NCBI GenBank assembly: GCA_019348095.1
Contig: JAHWKC010000164.1
Span: 1-5,616, forward strand
Direction of reading: 5' to 3'
Source: Pseudomonadota bacterium
Lineage (GTDB): Bacteria > Pseudomonadota > Gammaproteobacteria > Xanthomonadales > Xanthomonadaceae
DNA length: 5,616 nucleotides
Shown here in pieces: positions 1-5,422 of the stretch (within the stretch, counting starts at the first letter, position 1; each line of letters begins with the position of its first letter). A program made the position numbers and the translations under genes. The notes beneath the pieces were generated by a model. The model worked only from the letters and a program-made list of their open reading frames with translations, was not told where the DNA came from and ran no database searches.

Positions 1-912
1 GATGCCGCCATCGAGCAGCAGCGGCAGCCGGCCGTTCAGTGCCTGCGCGATGCGCGGCAGCGCGTCGATCGTCGCCGGCAAGGTGTCGAGCGTGCGGCCG
101 CCGTGGTTGGACACCACCAGTCCGGATACGCCGGTCTCGGCGGCGCGCACCGCGTCGCGTGCCGACATCACGCCCTTCAGCACGACCGGCAACGAGGTCT
201 GCGACTGCAGCCACTCGATGTCGCGCCAGGTCGGGGCCGCGGCGATCAGCGGGCTGTCGAACAGCGACGCCTCGCCGGCACGCGCGGTCTGGGTGGGAAT
301 GGCGGGCATGCCGGCCAGATTGACCGCGCCGATCTCCTCGGGCAGTGCGAAACCGGCGCGCTGCTCGCGGTTGCGGACACCGCTGACCGGGGCGTCGACG
401 CTCACCATCAGCGCGCGATAGCCGGCCGCCTCCACCCGCTGCAGCAGTTCGCCGACATAGCCGCGATCGTGCTGCAGGCAGAGCTGGAACCACAGCGGTG
501 TCTGCGCAACGCGTGCGATGTCCTCCAGTGCGACGCTGGACTGCATGCTGACCACCATGCCGGCCTTGAGCGCGGAGGCGCCGAGCACGGTGCCGAGCTC
601 GCCGTGCGGATGCACCAGCTTGTGGTACGGAATCGGCGCGAGCAGCACCGGGTACTGCAAGACATCGCCAAACAGCGACACGCGGGTGTCGCCGCCGGCG
701 AGGTCCGACAGCACCCGGCCCTGCAGCCGCAGTCGCGAGAACGCCGCGGCGTTCTCGCGCAGCGTGATCTCATCGGCAGCGCCGCCACTGAGCCACGCCC
801 ACACGGCCTTGCTCATGCGATCGCGCGCGAAGGCATCGTAGTCACCGATCGCTGCGATCTGCGGCGGCACCTGCTCCAGCGGTGGCAACGGAGGATCGGG
901 CGTCGTGCTCAT
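1..912 (-). CDS. FMN-dependent alpha-hydroxy-acid oxidase/dehydrogenase (partial, C-terminus beyond window)
   Basis: I translated this by hand from the ATG at 912 and it stays open to position 1, giving 304 residues of a family usually 350-390 long. The family oxidises 2-hydroxy acids (glycolate, lactate, mandelate) to 2-keto acids with FMN in a TIM barrel. Visible landmarks are the LRENAAAF segment (51-58), LLAPIPYHKLVHP (90-102), WFQL (141-144), SVDAP (171-175, Asp173), Arg180, the FMN lysine in LKGV (Lys246), the SNHGGR signature (268-273) with catalytic His270 and Arg273, and DGGI at the edge. Compared with spinach glycolate oxidase from memory, several pocket positions differ: Tyr24 is Trp40, Ala79 is Pro95, Trp108 is Gln124 and Tyr129 is Cys145. 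The true substrate is therefore unclear. Start: an in-frame GTG lies four codons upstream (924) and neither start has a good Shine-Dalgarno. It is divergent from the channel gene. Family is secure; substrate and oxidase versus dehydrogenase activity are not. Confidence 0.93.
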   Translation of the reverse strand, partial: MSTTPDPPLPPLEQVPPQIAAIGDYDAFARDRMSKAVWAWLSGGAADEITLRENAAAFSRLRLQGRVLSDLAGGDTRVSLFGDVLQYPVLLAPIPYHKLVHPHGELGTVLGASALKAGMVVSMQSSVALEDIARVAQTPLWFQLCLQHDRGYVGELLQRVEAAGYRALMVSVDAPVSGVRNREQRAGFALPEEIGAVNLAGMPAIPTQTARAGEASLFDSPLIAAAPTWRDIEWLQSQTSLPVVLKGVMSARDAVRAAETGVSGLVVSNHGGRTLDTLPATIDALPRIAQALNGRLPLLLDGGI

Positions 913-1282
913 GCGTTCGACCACGGCAGCGGCGGGCACTGCGCTCGGGTGCCTCGGACGGGGACCGGGTTCCCGACGTGCCAGCTTCGCTCGCCGCGGC
1001 CGGGATCGTGCTGCAATCGAGTCGCCATCAGCAGCCCGGGAATGGTCCGCACCATCGCGAAAGGCCTCGGTGGAAATCGGTGACTGCAAGGGTAGCGCGA
1101 GCTTGCTGCTTCAGTGGAGCGTGGCGACTCCGGTCCGATCCCGGGTTGCCATCGGCGCGCCCGGCGGAGAGGTCGCCAGGTGTCGCGAGAACTCGACAGT
1201 GCCGCAACATGCATGGCCGGGGCGTGTGCCGGCCGGGGCGCCTGCAAGGGACTGTGGCCGTGGCCATCATGCGGCTGCTGGA

Positions 1283-1288
1283 TAGACT
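1283..1288 (+). promoter_or_regulatory. Candidate -10 box (TAGACT) for the K+ channel gene
   Basis: TAGACT fits the loose TAnnnT form of a sigma70 -10 element. It lies 58 bp upstream of the ATG, which would give a leader of about 50 nt containing the GGAGG at 1336-1340. No good -35 is visible 16-18 bp upstream, so support is modest. The same hexamer is proposed upstream of the minus-strand kinase gene. Confidence 0.3.
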
Positions 1289-1335
1289 GGGCGCATCCCA
1301 CCGTTCACCACGGCCGCTGCGCCACACTCCCGGCT

Positions 1336-1340
1336 GGAGG
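1336..1340 (+). promoter_or_regulatory. Shine-Dalgarno GGAGG that decides the channel start
   Basis: GGAGG sits 6 nt before the ATG at 1347. It is the only strong ribosome binding site in the window. It fixes the channel start, although the frame is open far upstream (from 882) with an implausible, arginine-rich extension. Confidence 0.8.
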
Positions 1341-1346
1341 AACCTG

Positions 1347-2219
1347 ATGCGTCCGCTGCTCGCCCCTCAACTCAATCCCGCAACGGAGAACGGCTGGCGA
1401 CGCCGGTGGTTCGACATCATCTATCGCCACGACACCCCGCCGTCGCGCAACTTCGACCTGCTGCTGATCGTGGTGATCCTGGCCAGCGTGATCGTGGTGA
1501 TGCTTGACAGCGTCGACGACATCCATGCCGCGCACGCGGACACGCTGTACGCGGTGGAATGGGGCTTCACCCTGCTGTTCACCCTGGAGTACGCCTTGCG
1601 GCTGGCAGTGGTGAAGCGGCCGTTTCGATATGCCTTCAGCACCTGGGGCCTGATCGACCTGCTGTCGATCCTGCCGACCTACCTGTCGCTGCTGTTCCCC
1701 GGCAGCCAGAGCCTGCTGGTGGTGCGGATCCTGCGCATCCTGCGGCTGTTCCGCATTCTCAAGCTGACCCAGTACGTGGAGGAGAGCGGCGTACTGATCG
1801 GAGCGCTGTGGCGTAGCCGGCGCAAGATCTTCGTGTTCCTCTGCGCGGTGCTGACGGTGGTGGTGATATTCGGCGCGCTGATGTACGTGATCGAAGGCCC
1901 GGAATACGGCTTCCACAGCATCCCGACCGGCATGTACTGGGCGATCGTGACGATGGCCACGGTCGGCTTCGGCGACATCGCGCCAGGCACCTCCTTCGGA
2001 CGCTTCGTGGCATCGGTGCTGATCCTGATCGGCTACAGCGTGATCGCGATACCCACCGGCATCTACACCGCCGAACTGGCCAGCAGCCTGCGCGAGGCTT
2101 CACAGGATCCAGAGCGTCTGGACATGCGCGGCTGTCCGCAATGCGGGCTGGAAGGCCACGACCCCGATGCGCTGTACTGCCGCTGTTGTGGCCATAAGCT
2201 GCCCGCTGCGATGGGATAG
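1347..2219 (+). CDS. Voltage-gated potassium channel (six TM) with C-terminal zinc ribbon
   Basis: The 290-residue protein has the full Kv architecture. S1 is about 36-54, S2 66-88, S3 101-117. S4 carries Arg127, Arg130, Arg133, Arg136 and Lys139 at every third position. S5 is about 160-182, the pore helix 190-203, the selectivity filter TVGFGD 205-210, and S6 about 218-242 with a Pro-Thr-Gly kink (236-238). It should form a tetramer in the inner membrane and pass K+ on depolarisation. The filter is GFG rather than the commoner GYG; GFG is also found in K+-selective channels. The cytoplasmic tail is short and ends in a Cys4 ribbon: CPQC (263-266), 11 residues, then Cys278-x-x-Cys281, with His283 just after. 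I recall similar tails in proteobacterial 'ion transporter' proteins, so this is probably a subfamily trait. No RCK/TrkA domain is present. The gene is convergent with the SDR gene, 70 bp away. Family assignment is very secure; gating and physiological role are unknown. Confidence 0.95.
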   Translation: MRPLLAPQLNPATENGWRRRWFDIIYRHDTPPSRNFDLLLIVVILASVIVVMLDSVDDIHAAHADTLYAVEWGFTLLFTLEYALRLAVVKRPFRYAFSTWGLIDLLSILPTYLSLLFPGSQSLLVVRILRILRLFRILKLTQYVEESGVLIGALWRSRRKIFVFLCAVLTVVVIFGALMYVIEGPEYGFHSIPTGMYWAIVTMATVGFGDIAPGTSFGRFVASVLILIGYSVIAIPTGIYTAELASSLREASQDPERLDMRGCPQCGLEGHDPDALYCRCCGHKLPAAMG

Positions 2220-2246
2220 AGCGACACGCAACTGAGCGGCGCGCGG

Positions 2247-2269
2247 GTGAGCGGAACGCCACGCTCCAC
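2247..2269. terminator. Weak hairpin between convergent genes (possible bidirectional terminator)
   Basis: GAGCG (2249-2253) pairs with CGCTC (2262-2266). The stem extends by GT/AC past a one-base bulge (2267), with an 8-nt loop. It lies in the 70-bp gap between the channel stop and the SDR stop, where a shared terminator would be expected. There is no T-tract on either side, so it is not a typical intrinsic terminator and may be chance in GC-rich DNA. Confidence 0.25.
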
Positions 2270-2289
2270 AGGGGCCTACGGAGCAGCCG

Positions 2290-3129
2290 TCATGCGGCGT
2301 CTCCGACTGGAATATCCAGGAACAGGTCCGGCAGCAGCGTTTGCGCCGGGTCGACTGCATATCCCGAGAAATCCGTGACCCCGCGCATGCGCAGCACGTC
2401 CTCGTCGATCAGGAATTGCCCGTTGCACTGCTCGGCCGGCGTGCAGAGCACGGCGTGGGCAGCGTCGGCGACGATGTCCGGCTTGCGGCAACGCGCGGCA
2501 TCGACCCCGGGAATCATGTTGATCGCGTCGGTGGCGATGATGGTGCGCGGCCACAACGCGTTGATCGCAACACCCTGTCGGCCGAACTCGGCGGCAAGCC
2601 CGAGGGTGACAAAGCTCATGCCCATCTTGGCGAGCGTGTAGCCGGTGTGCGGCGCCCACCATTTCGGGTCGAGGCTCGGCGGCGGCGCCAGGGTGAGGAT
2701 ATGCGGATCCGGCGCCTGCAGCAGGTAAGGCAGGCAGGCCTGCGCGCACAGAAAGCTGCCGCGCGCATTGACCTGCTGCATCAGGTCGAAACGCTTCATC
2801 GGCGTGTCCAGGGTGCCGCGCAGCCAGATCGCGCTGGCGTTGTTGACCAGAATATCGATGCCGCCGAACGCATCGACCGTGGCCGCAACTGCGGCGCGGA
2901 CCTGGTCCTCCTCGCGGATGTCGCACTTGAGCGCGAGCGCCTGTCCGCCAGCCGATTCCACCTCGCGCGCGACGCTGTGGATGGTGCCGGGCAGCTTCGG
3001 ATTGGCGACTGCCGACTTGGAGGCGATGGCGATGCAGGCGCCGTCACGAGCCGCGCGCAGTGCGATGGCCCGGCCGATGCCGCGCGAGGCGCCGGTGATG
3101 AACAGGGTCTTGCCCGATAGCGTGGTCAT
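2290..3129 (-). CDS. HSDL2-like short-chain dehydrogenase/reductase
   Basis: The product is 279 residues, a single Rossmann-fold SDR using NAD(P)H. The cofactor motif TGASRGIG is at 12-19. The ASKSAVANPKLPGTI stretch (36-50) closely matches the ASKT..PHPKLPGTI segment of HSDL2 and its bacterial relatives. The structural motif NNAS is at 96-99 and the catalytic YTLAK at 164-168 (Tyr164, Lys168). NALWPRT (190-196) is another HSDL2-type signature. There is no SCP2 lipid-transfer domain like that after the SDR in human HSDL2. In HSDL2 a serine precedes PP 16 residues before the Tyr; here that position is Ala148 (LAPPPS), with Ser152 nearby. The substrate is unknown; HSDL2 is linked to lipid metabolism. 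The ATG at 3129 (MTTLSGK) is preferred over a GTG at 3144 because the fold begins right after it and a weak GGAA precedes it. It follows the kinase gene by 48 bp on the same strand. Confidence 0.92.
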   Translation of the reverse strand: MTTLSGKTLFITGASRGIGRAIALRAARDGACIAIASKSAVANPKLPGTIHSVAREVESAGGQALALKCDIREEDQVRAAVAATVDAFGGIDILVNNASAIWLRGTLDTPMKRFDLMQQVNARGSFLCAQACLPYLLQAPDPHILTLAPPPSLDPKWWAPHTGYTLAKMGMSFVTLGLAAEFGRQGVAINALWPRTIIATDAINMIPGVDAARCRKPDIVADAAHAVLCTPAEQCNGQFLIDEDVLRMRGVTDFSGYAVDPAQTLLPDLFLDIPVGDAA

Positions 3130-3159
3130 GAAAGTTTCCAACACAGGAGGCCCGATCCC

Positions 3160-3165
3160 ATTGTA
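3160..3165 (-). promoter_or_regulatory. Candidate -10 box (TACAAT) for the SDR gene
   Basis: On the minus strand TACAAT differs from consensus TATAAT at one position and lies about 30 nt upstream of the ATG at 3129. This would give a leader of roughly 24 nt. The -35 region would fall over the end of the kinase gene and shows no good match. The box coincides with the head of a REP-like remnant, so it may be an accident of that repeat. Confidence 0.4.
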
Positions 3166-3177
3166 GGAGCCGCGAGA
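3161..3177 (+). repeat. Remnant of a TTGTAGGAGC-type REP element
   Basis: The sequence TTGTAGGAGC followed by CGCGA (3161-3175) matches the head and tail of the REP repeats I know from Pseudomonas and Xanthomonadaceae genomes. Those have the form TGTAGGAGC, a short GC stem-loop, then GCCGCGA. The central stem-loop appears to be missing here. It fills most of the 48-bp gap between the kinase and SDR genes. The identification is from memory of the repeat family, not from a search. Confidence 0.45.
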
Positions 3178-3849
3178 TCAGAGTTTGGGACCTTGGCCTT
3201 CGTTGTCTTCCCATTTCAACAGCTTGCGCGTCACGAAGCGGTAGACCGGCTTGCCGGTGGCGAACCAGGCGTGGCGCAGCCACGAGGCGCGCTTGAGCAC
3301 ACGGCGCTCGACCGGGGTGATCGCATCGGGGCAGTAGGTCCGCTTGTGCTTGAGCAGGTGGCGCAGGTCCTCGCGTGCGAGCAGGCGCATCCAGGCCGAC
3401 CGCGGACTGCCAATGATGGCGAGCTGGAAATCGATGATCGCAGGCGTGCCGTCGGCCAGCACCAGCCAGTTGGCTTCCTTGGCGAGGTCGTTGTGGGCCA
3501 GGCCTTGCCGGTGCAGTTGCTGCAGCAGCTTGCGCGCTTGCCTGAAATACTCGAGATCGCCCCGCGGCGGGCGCTGGTGCATGGCCGCGCCGTCCAGATA
3601 CCCGCGATCGAGCCGGCGGCCGTCCCAGCGCAACAGTGGCGGTGTCGCCGGCAGCCCGTCCAACCGACGCAGCGCACGTGCCTCGCGCCGGGCCAGCCAC
3701 CACGCCGGCAGCCGCAGCCATAGCGGCACGTGGGCCAGGTCTCGGCGCACGAACAGGCCGGCGCCATCACGCATCAGCGCAATCCGGCCGAAGCTGTCGG
3801 CTTTCAGCTCAGTGACCTCGGTTACCTCGGAGCGGATCGATGCATGCAT
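3178..3849 (-). CDS. Small RIO/LPS-kinase-like protein kinase-fold phosphotransferase
   Basis: The 223-residue product has a compact kinase-like fold. The catalytic loop is HNDLAKEAN (119-127: Asp121 as base, Asn127 for metal) and the DFG equivalent is DFQ (140-142). REARALRRL (55-63) offers Glu56 as the helix-C glutamate. The late stretch EDLRHLLKHKRTY (160-172) is strongly family-like; I recall the same string in proteobacterial proteins annotated as serine/threonine kinases related to RIO and the LPS core kinases WaaP/InaA. The usual ATP-anchoring lysine position reads VRRD (34-37), so Lys appears replaced by Arg. It is cytosolic by sequence, with no signal peptide or TM segment. Whether it phosphorylates protein, LPS or a small molecule cannot be told. 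The start at 3849 lacks a Shine-Dalgarno but has a TAGACT box 6 nt upstream, compatible with a leaderless mRNA; Met26 is a weaker alternative. It is divergent from the DedA-PAP2 gene, and the SDR gene follows 48 bp downstream. Confidence 0.87.
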   Translation of the reverse strand: MHASIRSEVTEVTELKADSFGRIALMRDGAGLFVRRDLAHVPLWLRLPAWWLARREARALRRLDGLPATPPLLRWDGRRLDRGYLDGAAMHQRPPRGDLEYFRQARKLLQQLHRQGLAHNDLAKEANWLVLADGTPAIIDFQLAIIGSPRSAWMRLLAREDLRHLLKHKRTYCPDAITPVERRVLKRASWLRHAWFATGKPVYRFVTRKLLKWEDNEGQGPKL

Positions 3850-3850
3850 C
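3839..3850. other. Perfect 12-bp palindrome over the kinase start codon
   Basis: GATGCATGCATC is identical to its reverse complement and spans the ATG at 3849-3847 and the first codons. With the neighbouring CGGAT (3833-3837) and ATCCG (3848-3852) it could serve as an operator. A 12-bp palindrome can also arise by chance, and no regulator is known. Confidence 0.35.
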
Positions 3851-3855
3851 CGGGC

Positions 3856-3861
3856 AGTCTA
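3856..3861 (-). promoter_or_regulatory. Candidate -10 box (TAGACT), leaderless kinase gene
   Basis: TAGACT on the minus strand ends 6 nt before the ATG at 3849, so transcription starting at the normal distance would begin at or next to the A of the start codon. There is no Shine-Dalgarno, which agrees with leaderless translation. The -35 is weak (CTTCCG at 17-bp spacing). Confidence 0.4.
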
Positions 3862-3905
3862 CGGAATGGCCCGGCAGGCGGAAGACGGGGCCGCGCAGCA
3901 AGTCG

Positions 3906-3941
3906 CGGGTTCCGGGTCCCGGGTGTGCGGGTCCCGAGTCC
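3906..3941. repeat. Five-unit degenerate heptamer tandem repeat
   Basis: Five consecutive units are visible: CGGGTTC (3906-3912), CGGGTCC (3913-3919), CGGGTGTG (3920-3927, one base longer), CGGGTCC (3928-3934) and CGAGTCC (3935-3941). The array lies in the divergent promoter region, 21 bp upstream of the extended -10 of the DedA-PAP2 gene. Similar seven-base CGGGxxx repeats occur, as I recall, between genes in Xanthomonadaceae. Copy number could alter promoter geometry. Confidence 0.65.
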
Positions 3942-3961
3942 ACGATCGGATCCGCCGGCAC

Positions 3962-3970
3962 TGCCATAAT
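3962..3970 (+). promoter_or_regulatory. Extended -10 box (TGCCATAAT), leaderless DedA-PAP2 gene
   Basis: TG-C-CATAAT is an extended -10 element with one mismatch to TATAAT. It ends 6 nt before the ATG at 3977, so the transcript would begin at or very near the start codon. The upstream sequence CCCCCG is no ribosome binding site. No -35 match is evident, as is common for extended -10 promoters. Confidence 0.5.
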
Positions 3971-3976
3971 CCCCCG

Positions 3977-5422
3977 ATGGACTCGGCCTGGATCGAAAGT
4001 GCGACCGCGTGGCTCAGCGCCAATCCGGTCGCGGCCGGCGCGCTGGTGTTCCTGATCGCGTTCTGCGATGCCCTGGTCATCGTCGGCATCGTCGTGCCGG
4101 CATTGCCGATGCTGTTCGCGGTCGGTGCGCTGATCGGGCTGGGCCATATCAACGGGCCGTACGCGCTGGTCGCCGCGACCGTCGGCGCGTTCAGCGGCGA
4201 CGCGCTGAGCTATTGGATCGGTCGGCGCTGGGGCGCGCAGCTGCGCGGGCGCTGGCCGTTCGCGCGTTACCCGCAATGGCTCGACCGCGGCGAGGCGTTG
4301 TTCCGCCGCCATGGCATCCGGGGCATCGTGATCGCGCGCTTCGTGGGCGCGGTGCGGCCCTTCGTGCCAGCCATCGCCGGCATGCTGCACATGCCGGTGC
4401 GCGCCTACGCGCTGACCAGTCTGGCGGCGTGCGTGGCCTGGGCGGCGCTGCTGTTGGCGCCGGGCTGGGTGCTGGGAGCCTCCTACGATGCTGTCGCGGC
4501 GGTGGCCGACCGGCTGGCGCTGGCGTTGGCGGGCCTGGTGCTCACGATCGCATTGGTGTGGGCGGTGGTGCTCTACACCTGGCGGTGGTTCGCCGCACAC
4601 GCCGACAGCCTGCTTGCGCGTGCGCTGCTGTGGACCCGGGCGCATCCGCGGCTGGGTCGATATGCGGCCGCGCTGATCGATCCGAACCGACCCGAATCGC
4701 CCTCGCTGGCGATTCTCGCGGTGTGCCTGCTGGGCATCAGCTGGATCTGGTTCACGCTGCTGGCAACGCTGCTGGCCAGTGGCGGGCCGTTGGCGCTGGA
4801 CCACACCGTGCACGACCTGATGTGGCGCCTGCGCAATCCGCTCGCCGACCGGCTGATGGCCGGGCTGGCCGGTATCGGCGATGCCCCGGTGCTCGGCACC
4901 GCCGCCGCGGTCGCGCTGGCCTACCTGCTGTGGCGCCAGCGCTGGATGGCCGCGGCGCATTGGCTGGCGGCACTGGTGTTCGGCCTAGTGCTGACCGCCC
5001 TGCTGGGGGCGGCGATCGAGATGCCGCGCCCGCCGACCGCGCCGGCCGGTTTCGGCTTTCCCTCGGTCGCGGTGACCATGACCACGATTACCTTCGGCTT
5101 CTTCGCGATCCTGATCGCACGCGAGTTGCCCGGCCGCAAGCGCGTCTGGCCGTACCTGCTGGCCGGCGTGGTGACTGCGGTGGTCGGCTTCGCGCGGCTG
5201 TACCTGGGGGCGCATTGGCCGAGCGACCTGATCGGCGGCACCCTGTTCGGCCTGCTGTGGCTGCTGGTGCTGGGGATCGCCTACCGCCGCCACGTCGCGC
5301 GTTCGTTCTGGATGCGGCCGCTGGCGGCGCTGTTCTACGGCAGCTTTGCCGCAGCCGCGCTGTGGCATGGGCCGCGCGCCGCTGACGGCCGCGCGGCCGC
5401 GTCTCCCCGCGGCGCCGCGTAA
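3977..5422 (+). CDS. DedA-PAP2 fusion membrane protein with degenerate phosphatase signature
   Basis: This 481-residue polytopic inner-membrane protein fuses two domains. The N-terminal DedA/SNARE-associated domain (about 15-200) shows GDALSYWIGRRWG (74-86) and RFVGAVRPFVPAIAG (121-135); Arg121 and Arg127 match the conserved DedA arginines. The acidic PGD/PGE position reads PAL (41-43), while Asp31 may match the upstream Glu. DedA proteins act in lipid-carrier recycling and membrane homeostasis. The C-terminal PAP2 domain (about 240-440) normally removes phosphate from lipid phosphates. Its motif C1 is MPRP (349-352) without the usual Lys, C2 reads PSVA (362-365) where PSGH is expected, and C3 reads AR-x5-H-x3-D (406-417), keeping Arg407, His413 and Asp417. 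Loss of the C2 His predicts weak or no classical phosphatase activity. Longer relatives carry an LssY-type C-terminal domain, which is absent: the protein ends in a short Ala/Arg/Gly tail (468-481). The start is chosen because family homology begins there and an extended -10 lies 6 nt upstream; the upstream open frame overlaps the kinase gene antisense. Confidence 0.9.
   Translation: MDSAWIESATAWLSANPVAAGALVFLIAFCDALVIVGIVVPALPMLFAVGALIGLGHINGPYALVAATVGAFSGDALSYWIGRRWGAQLRGRWPFARYPQWLDRGEALFRRHGIRGIVIARFVGAVRPFVPAIAGMLHMPVRAYALTSLAACVAWAALLLAPGWVLGASYDAVAAVADRLALALAGLVLTIALVWAVVLYTWRWFAAHADSLLARALLWTRAHPRLGRYAAALIDPNRPESPSLAILAVCLLGISWIWFTLLATLLASGGPLALDHTVHDLMWRLRNPLADRLMAGLAGIGDAPVLGTAAAVALAYLLWRQRWMAAAHWLAALVFGLVLTALLGAAIEMPRPPTAPAGFGFPSVAVTMTTITFGFFAILIARELPGRKRVWPYLLAGVVTAVVGFARLYLGAHWPSDLIGGTLFGLLWLLVLGIAYRRHVARSFWMRPLAALFYGSFAAAALWHGPRAADGRAAASPRGAA

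Larger units (their letters stand above)
913..1346. other. 434-bp intergenic region between divergent genes
   Basis: I see no convincing gene here on either strand. The open frames that cross it are Arg/Pro/Ser-rich and resemble no family I know. It should contain the promoter of the minus-strand hydroxy-acid oxidase, but I could not find a clear -10/-35 for that gene. Near the channel gene it holds a perfect 10-bp direct repeat GGCCGGGGCG (1215-1224 and 1231-1240, period 16), and an inverted repeat TGGCC-GT-GGCCA (1255-1266) about 16 bp upstream of a TAGACT box (1283-1288). The inverted repeat is placed where an operator could lie, but this is only a positional inference. Confidence 0.6.

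Noticed and set aside
103..1083. Long plus-strand open frame (326 codons) opposite the hydroxy-acid oxidase gene
   Set aside because: The minus-strand protein shows clear family motifs throughout; the plus-strand frame is Arg/His-rich with none. Long antisense frames are normal at this GC content.
1135..1160. GGTCCGATCCCGG stretch resembling a tRNA T-arm
   Set aside because: No acceptor stem, D-arm or anticodon arm could be paired around it.
909..1301. Minus-strand open frame whose TGA overlaps the oxidase ATG as ATGA
   Set aside because: The overlap looks like translational coupling, but the 130-residue product is Pro/Arg/Ser-rich with no recognisable domain and no ribosome site. Treated as chance.
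882..1346. N-terminal extension of the channel frame upstream of 1347
   Set aside because: Composition is unlike a channel, and a strong GGAGG sits 6 nt before the ATG at 1347, where channel homology begins.
3127..3144. GTG at 3144 as the SDR start
   Set aside because: It adds five residues before MTTLSGK, lies only about 9 nt from the inferred transcription start and has no ribosome site; the ATG at 3129 is better placed.
3344..3976. N-terminal extension of the DedA-PAP2 frame
   Set aside because: It runs antisense through the kinase gene and is Arg/Ser-rich; DedA homology starts at 3977.
3809..4960. 383-codon minus-strand frame opposite DedA-PAP2
   Set aside because: Gln/Arg/His-rich shadow of a hydrophobic gene on the other strand; no motifs.
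4009..5385. 458-codon plus-strand frame within DedA-PAP2
   Set aside because: A shifted-frame shadow; the DedA and PAP2 motifs are in the other frame without interruption, so no frameshift is needed.
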